Shown here: in pieces, positions 41,408 to 50,055 of the stretch
How the letters are laid out: every line of letters begins with the position of its first letter
Numbering within the stretch: the stretch's first letter is position 1
Assembly: GCA_046349155.1 (NCBI GenBank)
Contig: JAXMCW010000004.1
Coordinates: 682,001-746,000 of the forward strand
Source: Alsobacter sp046349155
GTDB taxonomy: Bacteria; Pseudomonadota; Alphaproteobacteria; Rhizobiales; Beijerinckiaceae
DNA: 64,000 bases
Direction: 5' to 3'
Position numbers and translations under genes: made by a program
Notes under the pieces: model-generated
What the model saw: only the letters and a program-made list of their open reading frames with translations
Databases searched by the model: none
What the model was told of the DNA's origin: nothing

Positions 41408-44400
41408 ATGGCGTTCGTCAACGTTGGCACCCGCAGCTCCTTCTCGGCGGTGGCAACTGTCACCCCGGCGCTGCCCTCGCCGCTCACAGTTGGCAACCTG
41501 CTCATCTCCCACGTGGCGATCAAGAACAACGCCACCATCTCCACGCCCGCCGGCTGGACCAAGATCAACCAGACGAACAGCGGCACCGGGCTGACCTCGG
41601 CGGTCTACTGGAAGTTCGCCGCTTCCGGCGAGACGGCCCCCGTGTTCACGTGGACGGGCTCGGTCGCCGGCTTCGCCCAGATCGCCCAATACGACAACGT
41701 CCAGGGCACGAACCCCATCGGCGCGTCCTCGGCCTTCGCCGGGACGGGCACCACCCACGCCTCGACTGCCGTCAACATCGCGGCCGGCAGCTCGTGGGTG
41801 ATCTACCTCGACGCTGGCGTGGCGAACACCGCCCTCGCCGTCCCGAGCGGCTGGACGGAAGACTTCGACAATGGATCGGCCACTGGCGCGACCACCAACG
41901 CGGGCGGCCATAAGGCCGTGAGCACGCCCGGCACCAGCTCGGGTACCATCTCCGTCGTCGGCTCCGCTGGCGTCTACGTCCAGCATCAGATCGAGGTGGT
42001 GCTGGCGAGCAACGCCACAGTCTTCGACAGCGCCAACAAGGCCACCGACGTCACCCTGGCGGCCGGCAACCTGCAGGCCACCAAGACGGCCACCTCCGAC
42101 CATGGCGCTCGCACGGTCGCGAGCTTCAGGAACGTCAAGGTCTACGCCGAGCTGCAGGTGGGCACCGGGGCGGGGTCCTCGGGTTACGTGTTCGGCGTCG
42201 TCAACGGCACCTGGAGCCCGAACACTTACCCGGGCTCCGACACCAACAGCTGGGGCATCGTGGACGGCGGAGACATCCGCACGAACAGCCTCAACCAGGG
42301 GCCGGCAGGTCAAGCTGGCGCGGCGGTCGACAACGGCCGGATGTGCATCGCCATTGACGACACGGTGACCCCGCGGCGTGGGTGGTTTAAGGGCGGCTCC
42401 GGGACGTGGCAGGGCAACTCGGGAGCGGGCGATCCCACGGTCCCGTCGACCGGCTTCGACCTGTCGGGCCTCGGCGCTGCCGGGACGCTGCTCTACCTCG
42501 CGGCCCAGGCTTACGCCACGGGCCGGTCATTCACCCTGCGAGCCGCGGCCGGTGATTGGGCCAACGCTGCTCCCTCGGGCTACGTGCCTCTCGACGCCAG
42601 CGGGCTCCCTCGGACGACCGTCTACCAGATCGACCCGCCGGGCACGCCCACGTGGTCTTGGTCCGCTGACACCTACACGGCCGGGGTTGCTGACCCCGAC
42701 GGCGGCACGAAGGCCACCCGCGTCACGAACAACGCGGGCACCTCTCGGCAGGTCTACGAGGGCTTCTTCCCGCCCTCCATCTCGTTCCCGGCTGCCGGCA
42801 AGTACGTCGTCCAGGCGGACATGCTGGCGACCGGGCCGGCGGCCTTCGTGCGCTTCGTCAACGCCGTCTCTGTCGGCGCTGACCGTGGCATCGAGGTCGA
42901 CCTAAAGGCCGGAACGGTCCTGCGCACTCGCCAGGACCAGTATGGCGGCGTCGTGGACGCCTACGGCTGCATCCCGCTCGGCAACGGGTGGTTCACTGTC
43001 TGGCTGTCGTTCACGTTGTCGGCTGCGGCGACGATGAACAACGGCAACCAGTATTCCAGCATCGGCATCACCGATGCGGACTTCGGGGCGGCCGGCTGGG
43101 ACGCCACCCAGACCTTCGCCAACCAGACCTCGCTCACCGTCTCCCGCTTCATCGTCGCGCAGGGCTCCACGCCCATCGCGCGGCCGGCGGTGACCGGAGC
43201 GACGCCGCTCACTGCGAATGCTGTCACCACGTCCACGCCCCAGGTCGGCTCGCCGGCCCTGGGGCAGAAGCATGCGCTGACCGGCAACGCCGTCACCACC
43301 TCCACCCCGCAGATCGGCGCGCCTGCCCTCGGGCAGACCCACGTCCTTCCTGCCGGGAGCCCGGTGGTGACGAGCGCGCCCCAGGTGGGGTCGCCCACCC
43401 TGGTGAGCGGGTCCACGCGCCCCTGGACGCCCGCCGACGATACGTCGGGCGTGCTGCGCTCGTGGGTGGACATCGCGGACGCGGCAACCCTCACCGATGC
43501 CGGCGGTGGCGTGATCAGCTTCATCGCGGACAAGGCGGCGGGGGCTGGCACGTGGGTGGGGTCGGCGGGGAAGCGGGGCACGCGCGACGCGGCGAACGCC
43601 AACTTCAACGGCAAGCCAACCATTACCGTCCCGGGGCTGGGCGGCTACACGAACTCTACCGTGTCGCTGCCTCAGTCGATGCGCATGGGCGTGTCGCCCG
43701 ATGGCGGCAACGGCTTCCAGATCAGCCTCGACGGGACTGACGGCGGCCCGAACGGCGCAATCAGTGCCGTGCCTACCAATGCCATCTTCGGGACGCGGTG
43801 GACGGCCGGCGAGACCTATGGGCCGAGCGGCGCGAACAATGCCGGCCAGTATTTCCTCACCGGCAACCAAGCGCCGATCAGCTACAGCGGCGACAGCACG
43901 ATCACTGCGACAGCCTCGGGCGCAACGTTTGCCGCCGCCCGACTGAAAAGCGCCTCCACGTACCAGCGCTTCGTTGAAGGCGCGGCCGGCGCTGGCGGCC
44001 CGTGTCTGCTCAACCGAGCCTCGGATTGGCAGCGCACGGGCGACATGGACCTGGGCGAGCTGATCGTCCTTGCTGGCACCGTCTCGACGGCGCTGCGCCA
44101 GCAGTACGAGGGTTATCTGGCGTGGAAGTGGGGCCTACAGGCCGACCTTCCCGCCGGGCACCCGTACAAGACCGCAGCACCGGCCGTCGCGACGGGCGGC
44201 AGCACGGTGGCTCTCACGGCCAACCCGGTCACGACCAGCACGCCCCAGGTCAACGTGGCAGTGCTGGGCCAGACCCACGCCTTGGCGGCGTCGGTCGTCA
44301 CGACCAGCGCGCCCCAGGTGGGCAACGCCACCCAGGGCCAGAAGCACACCCTCACCGGCAACGTGGTCGCCACCAGCGCCCCGGCTGTCGGGAGCCCCAG

Positions 44401-45436
44401 CCTCGGCCAGACGCACGGCCTGGGCGTGCCTACGGCGGTCGCCACCACGGCTCCGCAGGTGGGCGCAGCGGCCTTCGGGCAGGTGCACGCCCTGGCGGGT
44501 CTGCCGGCGGTCACCAGCGCGCCCCAGGTGGGCAGCCCGAGCATGGTGCCCACGTCGGCGCTCACGGCGACCCCGGTTGCCACCAGCTCGCCGCAGGTGG
44601 GAACCCCGACCCTGGGCCAGACCCACGTGCTCACCGGGAGCCCCGCCGTGACGGCGACGGCAGCCCCAGGCATGGCGGTGCTGGGCCAGACGCACCAGCT
44701 CGGCACACCGCAGGGCATCACCACGTCGTCGCCGGCGGCCGGGTTACCGGGGCTGGCGCAGACGCATGCCCTATCGGGGGTGCCGGTGGTGACTGCGCCC
44801 CCGGTGGTCAGCAACGCGGTGGCTGGCGTGGTGGGGCAGCTCTCGGCGCAGCCGTTAGTCGGGTTCCAGCCCGCCATCGGCCAGCCGGTGCTCGGGCAGA
44901 CCCACAACCTGGGGACGCCCACGCCTGCCGTGACCAGCGCGCCCGTGGTGGACCTGCCGATCATGCGGCAGATCAACTCCCTGGCGGGCCAGCCCATCGT
45001 GACCAGCGCGCCCGTCGTGGGTGCGCCGGCCATCGGGCAGACCCATGCCCTGACCGGCAACCCAGCGGTGACGGGCACGCCCCAGGTGTGCACTCCCGCC
45101 ATGACCCAGAGCGCCCAGCTCACCGCCCTTCCGGTGGTCACGGGCGTGCCGGCCGTGGGGAGCCCCAACGTCGGCCAGGAGCACCGCCTGAGTGCAGGCG
45201 TCCCCGCGACTGGCGGAACGCCCGCCGTGGGCCAGCCTGGGCTCGCGCAGACGCATGTCCTTGGCTTGCCGCCGCCGATATCGACGGGGCAGCCGGTCGT
45301 GAGCATGCCGGCGATCGGGCAGGTGCATGTCCTCCAGGGCATTGCCGTGGTGGCAGAGGTACCCATTGCCGGCCATCCGCGGCTGCGAACGGGCAAGGGC
45401 GACAGCAGCCCGCCGGCCGTCTGGCTGGCGATCTGA
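41408..45436 (+). CDS. Giant repeat protein, likely tail fibre or adhesin
   Basis: A 1342-residue protein in one frame. Residues 1-600 hold beta-sandwich-like segments (LPSPLTVGNLLISHVAIKNN, GTWSPNTYPGSDTNSWG) with SPRY/lectin-like looks. Residues 601-665 contain about three copies of a 23-24 residue repeat (TTSTPQVGSPALGQKHAL type). Residues about 665-935 are a lectin-like domain (LRSWVDIADAATLTDAGGGV, YEGYLAWKWGLQADLPAGHP), and residues 936-1330 carry about 17 more repeats. No membrane anchor or signal peptide. Late-operon location and composition suggest a host-binding fibre or capsid decoration fibre. Confidence 0.75.
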   Translation: MAFVNVGTRSSFSAVATVTPALPSPLTVGNLLISHVAIKNNATISTPAGWTKINQTNSGTGLTSAVYWKFAASGETAPVFTWTGSVAGFAQIAQYDNVQGTNPIGASSAFAGTGTTHASTAVNIAAGSSWVIYLDAGVANTALAVPSGWTEDFDNGSATGATTNAGGHKAVSTPGTSSGTISVVGSAGVYVQHQIEVVLASNATVFDSANKATDVTLAAGNLQATKTATSDHGARTVASFRNVKVYAELQVGTGAGSSGYVFGVVNGTWSPNTYPGSDTNSWGIVDGGDIRTNSLNQGPAGQAGAAVDNGRMCIAIDDTVTPRRGWFKGGSGTWQGNSGAGDPTVPSTGFDLSGLGAAGTLLYLAAQAYATGRSFTLRAAAGDWANAAPSGYVPLDASGLPRTTVYQIDPPGTPTWSWSADTYTAGVADPDGGTKATRVTNNAGTSRQVYEGFFPPSISFPAAGKYVVQADMLATGPAAFVRFVNAVSVGADRGIEVDLKAGTVLRTRQDQYGGVVDAYGCIPLGNGWFTVWLSFTLSAAATMNNGNQYSSIGITDADFGAAGWDATQTFANQTSLTVSRFIVAQGSTPIARPAVTGATPLTANAVTTSTPQVGSPALGQKHALTGNAVTTSTPQIGAPALGQTHVLPAGSPVVTSAPQVGSPTLVSGSTRPWTPADDTSGVLRSWVDIADAATLTDAGGGVISFIADKAAGAGTWVGSAGKRGTRDAANANFNGKPTITVPGLGGYTNSTVSLPQSMRMGVSPDGGNGFQISLDGTDGGPNGAISAVPTNAIFGTRWTAGETYGPSGANNAGQYFLTGNQAPISYSGDSTITATASGATFAAARLKSASTYQRFVEGAAGAGGPCLLNRASDWQRTGDMDLGELIVLAGTVSTALRQQYEGYLAWKWGLQADLPAGHPYKTAAPAVATGGSTVALTANPVTTSTPQVNVAVLGQTHALAASVVTTSAPQVGNATQGQKHTLTGNVVATSAPAVGSPSLGQTHGLGVPTAVATTAPQVGAAAFGQVHALAGLPAVTSAPQVGSPSMVPTSALTATPVATSSPQVGTPTLGQTHVLTGSPAVTATAAPGMAVLGQTHQLGTPQGITTSSPAAGLPGLAQTHALSGVPVVTAPPVVSNAVAGVVGQLSAQPLVGFQPAIGQPVLGQTHNLGTPTPAVTSAPVVDLPIMRQINSLAGQPIVTSAPVVGAPAIGQTHALTGNPAVTGTPQVCTPAMTQSAQLTALPVVTGVPAVGSPNVGQEHRLSAGVPATGGTPAVGQPGLAQTHVLGLPPPISTGQPVVSMPAIGQVHVLQGIAVVAEVPIAGHPRLRTGKGDSSPPAVWLAI
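43208..43401 (+). repeat. First block of 23-residue repeats in the giant protein
   Basis: About three consecutive units such as LTANAVTTSTPQVGSPALGQ and LTGNAVTTSTPQIGAPALGQ, with consensus L-T-x-x-x-V-T-T-S-x-P-Q-V-G-x-P-x-L-G-Q-T-H-x. DNA identity between units is lower than protein similarity. Confidence 0.8.
44213..45402 (+). repeat. Second block, about 17 tandem 23-24 residue repeats
   Basis: Unit ends fall on GQTH or variants (GQKH, GQVH, GQEH, AQTH). A few units are degenerate (VVSNAVAGVVGQ; IMRQINS). Third codon positions vary widely among copies, which suggests age and selection on the protein. Confidence 0.8.
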
Positions 45437-45441
45437 AGACG

Positions 45442-45467
45442 AAACGGGGGTCGCCCACCAGGGCGGC
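45442..45467 (+). terminator. Hairpin terminator after the giant protein gene
   Basis: 11-bp stem GGGGGTCGCCC / GGGCGGCCCCC (one G-U pair) with loop ACCA, followed by TTCTCC. It separates the fibre gene from the lysis cassette. Confidence 0.7.
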
Positions 45468-45493
45468 CCCCTTCTCCAATCGAGGGGCCAACG

Positions 45494-46753
45494 ATGTCCG
45501 ACTTCCACGGGGCCGCGCGGAAGCGCACCGACAACGGGATTGCGAAGGCGGCAGCCAAGATCGGCTGCGAGGAGGCGGCGCTGCGGGCCGTCGTGGAGGT
45601 CGAGGCTCGAGGCTCGGGCTTCGACGCTCAGGGCCGCCCGAAGGCCCTGTTCGAGCCGCACCGCTTCTACGCCCTGCTCTCCGGGGCGAAGCGCGCCAGG
45701 GCGGTCAAGCAGGGGCTCGCCTACGTGAAGTGGGGGACGAAGCCGTACTCCCGCAATAGCTACGACCGGATCATCGCGGCGTGCGCCATCGACGGCGAAG
45801 CAGCCCTCAAGGCCACCTCGTGGGGCCTGGGGCAGATCATGGGCGAGAACTATCGGGCCGCCGGCTTCACCAGCGTGCAGGCCATGGTGACGGCCTTCCA
45901 GGCCAGCGAGGACGCCCAGCTCATGGGCATGGCGGCCTTCATCAAGTCGAAGGGCCTGGACAGCGCGCTCAAGGCGCTCGACTGGCGCACCTTCGCCAAG
46001 GGCTACAACGGGGCGGGCTACGCGAAGAACGCCTACCACTCCAAGCTGGCGCGGGCCTACCAGACCTCCGCGCCGGTCCAGGTGCGCGGCCTGCTCGACA
46101 TGGCCCAGGGCGACGATGACCAGCCGGCCGACGATGCCGCGGTGGTCAACGGCCCCGACATCACCAGCGGCGCGGACGCGGTGGACGAGGCGTTCGGCAA
46201 CCCGCCGACCCAGCCCGATCCGCCCGAGGAGCCGCCGCTCGCCCAGGAGGAGGTGAAGGCCCTGCAGCTCCGCCTCCAGAAGCTGAACTACGCCATGGTC
46301 GGCAAGGCCGATGGAGCCTACGGCCCGAACACGGTGGCCGCCGTGGCCGCCTTCCAGCACGAGCACGACCTGACGGTCACCGGGCACCTGGACGCTGCCA
46401 CAAAGGCGGCGCTCTGGGCCGAGCAGAAGCCCCGAGTGCTGTCCGAGGCCCGCGCCCAGGCATCGGTCCAGGAGGTCGCCGAGCGGGTGCCGGCAGTCAA
46501 GGCGAACTGGCTGTCGAAGATCTGGGCCGGCATCCTGGCGGGCGTCGCTTCGCTCTGGAGCTTCATCCAGGGTATCGCCGACAGCTTCCCGAGCGCGCAG
46601 GACATGCTCGGCAACGTGAAGGGGGTCCTGGGCGATATCCCGCCCTGGACCTACGGCATCCTCGTCGCCGGGGCGGCCGCGGCCATCTTCTGGTTCTCGC
46701 ACAAGTCCGAGAAGGAAGCCGTCAAGGACTTCCGCACGGGGCGCACGTCATGA
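45494..46753 (+). CDS. Endolysin: N-acetylmuramidase with PG-binding and C-terminal membrane segment
   Basis: A 419-residue lysis enzyme. Residues 1-200 are a DUF3380 N-acetylmuramidase (catalytic Glu in VVEVEARGSGF; LFEPHRFYALL; WGLGQIMGENY; YNGAGYAKNAYHSKLA). An acidic linker follows, then a peptidoglycan-binding domain at about 253-315 (VKALQLRLQKLNYAMVGKAD, GAYGPNTVAAVAAFQ). The C-terminus has amphipathic helices and one transmembrane segment (TYGILVAGAAAAIFWFSHK). The C-terminal anchor is uncommon for an endolysin and suggests controlled release. It overlaps the Rz start (ATGA). Confidence 0.9.
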   Translation: MSDFHGAARKRTDNGIAKAAAKIGCEEAALRAVVEVEARGSGFDAQGRPKALFEPHRFYALLSGAKRARAVKQGLAYVKWGTKPYSRNSYDRIIAACAIDGEAALKATSWGLGQIMGENYRAAGFTSVQAMVTAFQASEDAQLMGMAAFIKSKGLDSALKALDWRTFAKGYNGAGYAKNAYHSKLARAYQTSAPVQVRGLLDMAQGDDDQPADDAAVVNGPDITSGADAVDEAFGNPPTQPDPPEEPPLAQEEVKALQLRLQKLNYAMVGKADGAYGPNTVAAVAAFQHEHDLTVTGHLDAATKAALWAEQKPRVLSEARAQASVQEVAERVPAVKANWLSKIWAGILAGVASLWSFIQGIADSFPSAQDMLGNVKGVLGDIPPWTYGILVAGAAAAIFWFSHKSEKEAVKDFRTGRTS

Positions 46754-47121
46754 ACTCGATCCTGACAGGCGCGCTCGCGCTCGTGTTGCTCCTCGGAACC
46801 ATCGCGGGCATCTATGAGGCCGGCAAAAGCGCGGCGAGGCGTGAGTGCCAAGCCGCTAGCATCCAGGCGAAGCTCGATGAGGCGAAGCGAGACCTGAAGG
46901 CTGAACGCAGCGCCCGGCTGATGGCCGAGGCGCAGGGCACCGACCTGGAGAACCAAGCCAATGGCAGCGCCGCGCGCATCAAGGCCCTGGAGGACGAGCT
47001 GTCCAAGGCTGGCACGCCTCGCGGCTGTGCTTGGACCCCTGATGACGCTCGTCGCGAGCTGCGCGGGGGACCCGCCCCCGGTCGCCGTGTCAGTTCCCCA
47101 CCAGCTCCCGGACGCCCCTGA
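46750..47121 (+). CDS. Inner-membrane spanin, Rz-like
   Basis: A 123-residue protein, coupled to the endolysin stop by ATGA. A single N-terminal membrane helix (ILTGALALVLLLGTIAGIYE) and a long charged coiled coil (AKLDEAKRDLKAERSARLMA) are typical of i-spanins, which bridge the periplasm to an outer-membrane partner and fuse the membranes during lysis. The outer partner is encoded in another frame, beginning inside this gene. Confidence 0.82.
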   Translation: MNSILTGALALVLLLGTIAGIYEAGKSAARRECQAASIQAKLDEAKRDLKAERSARLMAEAQGTDLENQANGSAARIKALEDELSKAGTPRGCAWTPDDARRELRGGPAPGRRVSSPPAPGRP

Positions 47122-47278
47122 ATGGGCGCGCCCGGTGAAGGTGCCCGACCCCCGGCCGGGACAGGACTTGAGAGTGCTTCGCGCTCAGGAGAGGGCGGGG
47201 CGGGAACAAGCGAACTCGATCATCGTCAAGTTCCGCGAGTGGTACGGAGGCGTCCGCGAGACGTACGCACAGTCGTGA
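47027..47278 (+). CDS. Outer-membrane spanin, Rz1-like lipoprotein (nested)
   Basis: A frame nested in the Rz gene and extending 157 bases past it. GTG 47027 gives an 83-residue protein: a short hydrophobic start (LGPLMTLVASC) with lipobox V-A-S-C, then a proline-rich periplasmic part (AGDPPPVAVSV, PDAPEWARPVKVPDPRPG), as in Rz1. The length is larger than lambda Rz1. The signal sequence is short from GTG; an upstream start at 46961 cannot be excluded. Confidence 0.72.
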   Translation: MLGPLMTLVASCAGDPPPVAVSVPHQLPDAPEWARPVKVPDPRPGQDLRVLRAQERAGREQANSIIVKFREWYGGVRETYAQS

Positions 47279-47295
47279 CTACCGTCGAGGGAGCC

Positions 47296-47760
47296 ATGAC
47301 CATGACGAAGCCGAAGCGCACGGAGATGAAAGCTCTACGCCACCAGCTGAGCACGCACATGCAGGATCGCGCGCTGGAGTGGTTCTCGGCCCTGGTCATG
47401 CTGTCCTGGGGCATGGTGCTCGCTATGCCCGGGGACACGATGGCTGGACCGGCCTACGCCGCCTTCCACCGCTTCGGAACGACAGAGGACTTCTGGGCCT
47501 GGGCGTTCGGCATGATGGGCGGCATCCGGCTCGTGGCCCTCTACATCAACGGGCGTTGGCCCAGGACCCCGGTCATTCGGATGGTCTGCGCGACGTTCGG
47601 AGCCATGTCTTGGGCTCAAGTGTCGTGGATGCTCACCGAGGGCACGTACCTCAAATCAGGGATCGCCACGACCGGAACCGCCGTCTACGGCATCCTCGCA
47701 TTGGCCGACCTATTCTCGATCTTCAGGGCGGCGTTCGATGCTCGGTATCACCGTTCCTGA
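47296..47760 (+). CDS. Four-helix membrane protein, holin-like
   Basis: A 154-residue protein with four predicted membrane helices (about WFSALVMLSWGMVLAMP; FWAWAFGMMGGIRLVALYI; VIRMVCATFGAMSWAQVSWML; TTGTAVYGILALADLFSIF) and a charged N-terminus (TKPKRTEMKALRHQL). The position in a lysis cassette suggests a holin or lysis-related membrane protein. The last 23 bases overlap the next gene. Confidence 0.65.
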   Translation: MTMTKPKRTEMKALRHQLSTHMQDRALEWFSALVMLSWGMVLAMPGDTMAGPAYAAFHRFGTTEDFWAWAFGMMGGIRLVALYINGRWPRTPVIRMVCATFGAMSWAQVSWMLTEGTYLKSGIATTGTAVYGILALADLFSIFRAAFDARYHRS

Positions 47761-48055
47761 TGCGATAGCGTTCGGCACACTAGTGCTCGCGATCCTCGCC
47801 GCATGGCGCGGGGCCGTGGCTGGGGCTAAGGCCGAGAAGACGGCCCCACCCGATCATACCGCCGCCATTACTTGCGGCGCAATCGTTGATAGCGCCGCGC
47901 TGCGCGATCTTGTGGAAGCGGTTGAAGAACTGACCGACGCTATGCGCGAAATGATCGTTAGCCAACACGAGCGGGCTGAAGGCCGCATGGCGGACCTCCT
48001 TACGGAAATAAGCGAGAAGCTCGACCGGCCCCGCGACTACCGCCACCGGCGCTGA
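47738..48055 (+). CDS. Single-pass membrane protein, last phage gene
   Basis: A 105-residue protein with one N-terminal membrane helix (AIAFGTLVLAILAAWRGAVA) and a soluble helical tail (LVEAVEELTDAMREMIVSQH) of coiled-coil character. The ATG lies inside the previous gene. The layout suits a lysis regulator or second holin subunit. The phage genes appear to end here. Confidence 0.6.
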   Translation: MLGITVPDAIAFGTLVLAILAAWRGAVAGAKAEKTAPPDHTAAITCGAIVDSAALRDLVEAVEELTDAMREMIVSQHERAEGRMADLLTEISEKLDRPRDYRHRR

Positions 48056-48438
48056 ATGCCACACTCACGCGGCCTGAGGATGGCTTTTTTATCTCGCTGG
48101 CCCCCCTGCGGCGACGGAGAGCCTCCGCCATCGCCTGATCAGCGTGGCCCGCTCTCGTGGCGCTCTCGGCATTGTCCCTAGCCCGGTCGATGCTTGCCGA
48201 TGAAAACCGGGCCAGTGAGCTGCCATAGCTCGGCGGTAAGTGGTTGGAACTTCCGACAACCGCGCTCATGATCCGGCGGTATGCCGAACGTCCGAAAAGT
48301 TGGCATAAAAGTCTGGAGTCGCGTCCTTAACTGAGCGAAGATGATCCATGTTGGCTGTGCGTCTTGGCGACCTGAGAACTTCGCGCTCAAACCAGCCGGC
48401 GCTGATGCGCATCGGCCGGAACATGATGTGAGGAGGAA
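48056..48438. other. Intergenic junction between prophage and copper region
   Basis: About 380 bases with no supported gene and lower GC than the phage. A T-run follows GATGG near 48080. Frames in both directions are short or of odd composition. If this is the prophage right end, attR should lie here; the left end is outside the window so it cannot be paired. Confidence 0.4.
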
Positions 48439-48777
48439 ATGATGCGTGGAGCCCTTTGTCTGTCGGTGACCATACTTTTTCTTCAACTCGGCATGAGTGT
48501 AAATGCGAGCGAAGAGCGACGCACCGTGCCGGAAACCAGAACTCAGATCTCTAACGATCTACACGGGAAAGTTTGCACAAGTAGGGTAGGCGCGAGCTTT
48601 GTCTTCTCGCATGACGGCCACTATACATACGATGGATTATGGCACGACACAGGCCGCTATCGTGTTCACGACGGAGCGGTCGAGATCCTGTTCGACGATG
48701 GCCTGCAGCGGGATTTTTCGATCTCGCGCCGAGGCTCGACATTGTTCATGGAAGAAACGGCGATCGTCTGCGTCTGA
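48439..48777 (+). CDS. Secreted hypothetical protein
   Basis: A 112-residue protein with a signal peptide (RGALCLSVTILFLQLGMSVN, ASE) after GAGGAGG. The mature part (GKVCTSRVGASFVFSHDGHY, TYDGLWHDTGRYRVHDGAVE, LFMEETAIVCV) has two cysteines and a beta-rich fold like small periplasmic lipocalin-type proteins. An alternative start lies 3 bases later at 48442. It opens the block of secreted genes before the copper operon. Function unknown. Confidence 0.7.
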   Translation: MMRGALCLSVTILFLQLGMSVNASEERRTVPETRTQISNDLHGKVCTSRVGASFVFSHDGHYTYDGLWHDTGRYRVHDGAVEILFDDGLQRDFSISRRGSTLFMEETAIVCV

Positions 48778-48864
48778 CGACGTACAAACCACGGGACGGT
48801 GACAGCCAGCGTCGCAACTCAATTCCACCCATGAAAGTTCTCCCTTTTGAAAGGGGAGAGCATC

Positions 48865-49164
48865 GTGAGGGTTTTGATTGCCTGTTCGGGGATATGCTGG
48901 ATCTTGGCCACTCAAGCATCCCTCGGTCACACGGCGCCATCGGGCTGGCTGTATGATCCTTCATGCTGCGGTGGGCAGGATTGCAGGCAGATCACGGACG
49001 ACTCCATCACGCCGGTCCCTGGCGGCTGGCGTATCGAAGCCACGGGCGAGATCATCTCGTCGGACGCGGTGAAGCACTCGCCCGACGATCATTTCCATCG
49101 CTGCTCGCGGCAGGGTGTCGAAGCCGCCAGAACCATTTGCCTCTACGTCCCGGATATGTCCTGA
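48865..49164 (+). CDS. Secreted cysteine-rich hypothetical protein
   Basis: A 99-residue protein. GTG 48865 is preferred over the upstream TTG because GGGGAG lies 6 bases upstream. A short signal peptide (VLIACSGICWILATQASLGH) precedes DPSCCGGQDC and HRC...ICLYVP, which give disulphide or metal-binding potential. Proteins with a CCxxxDC motif at the mature N-terminus are common in Hyphomicrobiales, function unknown. Neighbourhood suggests copper or envelope stress. Confidence 0.7.
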   Translation: MRVLIACSGICWILATQASLGHTAPSGWLYDPSCCGGQDCRQITDDSITPVPGGWRIEATGEIISSDAVKHSPDDHFHRCSRQGVEAARTICLYVPDMS

Positions 49165-49286
49165 AGCGCGCCAGGATCGAATGTGGCCGAACATTCTGGA
49201 CGGCTGGCCCAGCTTGACCATGGGCGGCGGCAATACGCTTAATCGCGGGAATTGTCTTCTGCGCATCCGATGGGCAGGCCCCCGAA

Positions 49287-49841
49287 TTGATAGCCCGAAC
49301 AATCGCACAGCACCTCCTCGATCGCATGAAGGCGGAAGCTGATCGGCGCCGCTTTCCCTTCCTGGTCGGTCTCTTGTCAGTCGCAGCGACGGGGACATCG
49401 AGTGTCCCGGTGGAGTGGATCGTGGTGTCCACCACGCTGTTCGCCTCACGGCGCTGGCTTTCCATCGCCGTCAGCGCCGCGATGGGCGCGGCGATCGCGT
49501 CGTTAGGCCTGTATCTCGCCTTCCATCATTTCGGCTGGGTGTTGCTGCTCCGCTATTATCCGGATCTCGTCTCGACAAAGGTCTGGTCGGACGTCACTCG
49601 CTGGCTGAGCACCTACGGAACCGCAGCGCTCTTCGCGATCATGGCACTGCCGGTCCCCGTCCCGAAACTGCCGGCCCTCGCATTCGCTGGAATATATCGG
49701 TTGCCCATTATGGACGTCTTCTTCGCAATATTGTCCGGCAAGCTCATCAAATATACGGTTTATGCTGCAGCGGCAGCATTTTTCCCTCGTCATTTCCGGT
49801 TCTTGCGGAATCACTCGCCCGGGTCACTAGGGGCTTCTTAG
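49287..49841 (+). CDS. VTT-domain/YqaA-like membrane protein
   Basis: A 184-residue integral membrane protein. The hydrophobic runs (FLVGLLSVAATGTSSVPVEW, LSIAVSAAMGAAIASLGLYL, TAALFAIMALPVPVPKLPAL) and the small basic C-terminus are typical of YqaA/DedA-type (VTT) proteins, proposed lipid scramblases or transporters. The TTG start is uncertain; ATG 49326 would drop 13 residues. It lies before the copper promoter, so it may be independent. Confidence 0.65.
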   Translation: MIARTIAQHLLDRMKAEADRRRFPFLVGLLSVAATGTSSVPVEWIVVSTTLFASRRWLSIAVSAAMGAAIASLGLYLAFHHFGWVLLLRYYPDLVSTKVWSDVTRWLSTYGTAALFAIMALPVPVPKLPALAFAGIYRLPIMDVFFAILSGKLIKYTVYAAAAAFFPRHFRFLRNHSPGSLGAS

Positions 49842-49990
49842 GTCCCACAAGGCCGAGTGCGCGCGTCGGGCGCTTCGGGCATCCTGCGAGACCCTGACGT
49901 GAGCCGCGCGCTGCCGTCGAGAGCAGGTTGAAACGCCTTGACGGTCCGGCGAAACGGCTCACCGCTCTGCCGAATAGCCACAATCACAGC

Positions 49991-50021
49991 TTGACGTTAC
50001 CATCGTTGGAAGGTCTACGGT
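49991..50021 (+). promoter_or_regulatory. CueR-type promoter/operator of copA
   Basis: TTGACG at 49991-49996, then a 19-bp spacer with the dyad ACCATCGTTGGAAGGT, then TACGGT at 50016-50021. The long spacer and the CC(A)...TGGAAGG dyad match MerR/CueR-activated promoters, where bound regulator realigns the -35 and -10. The ATG of copA lies 35 bases downstream. The same sequence recurs before the copZ-like gene. Confidence 0.8.
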
Positions 50022-50055
50022 CAACCGAGATCCAGCATCGTTCGAGGAGAACGCA

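Noticed and set aside
48178..48486. Reverse frame whose end (LTAELWQLTGPVFIG) faintly recalls IS5-type transposase starts
   Set aside because: The similarity covers about 20 residues, ends in a stop and has no inverted repeats or further transposase motifs.
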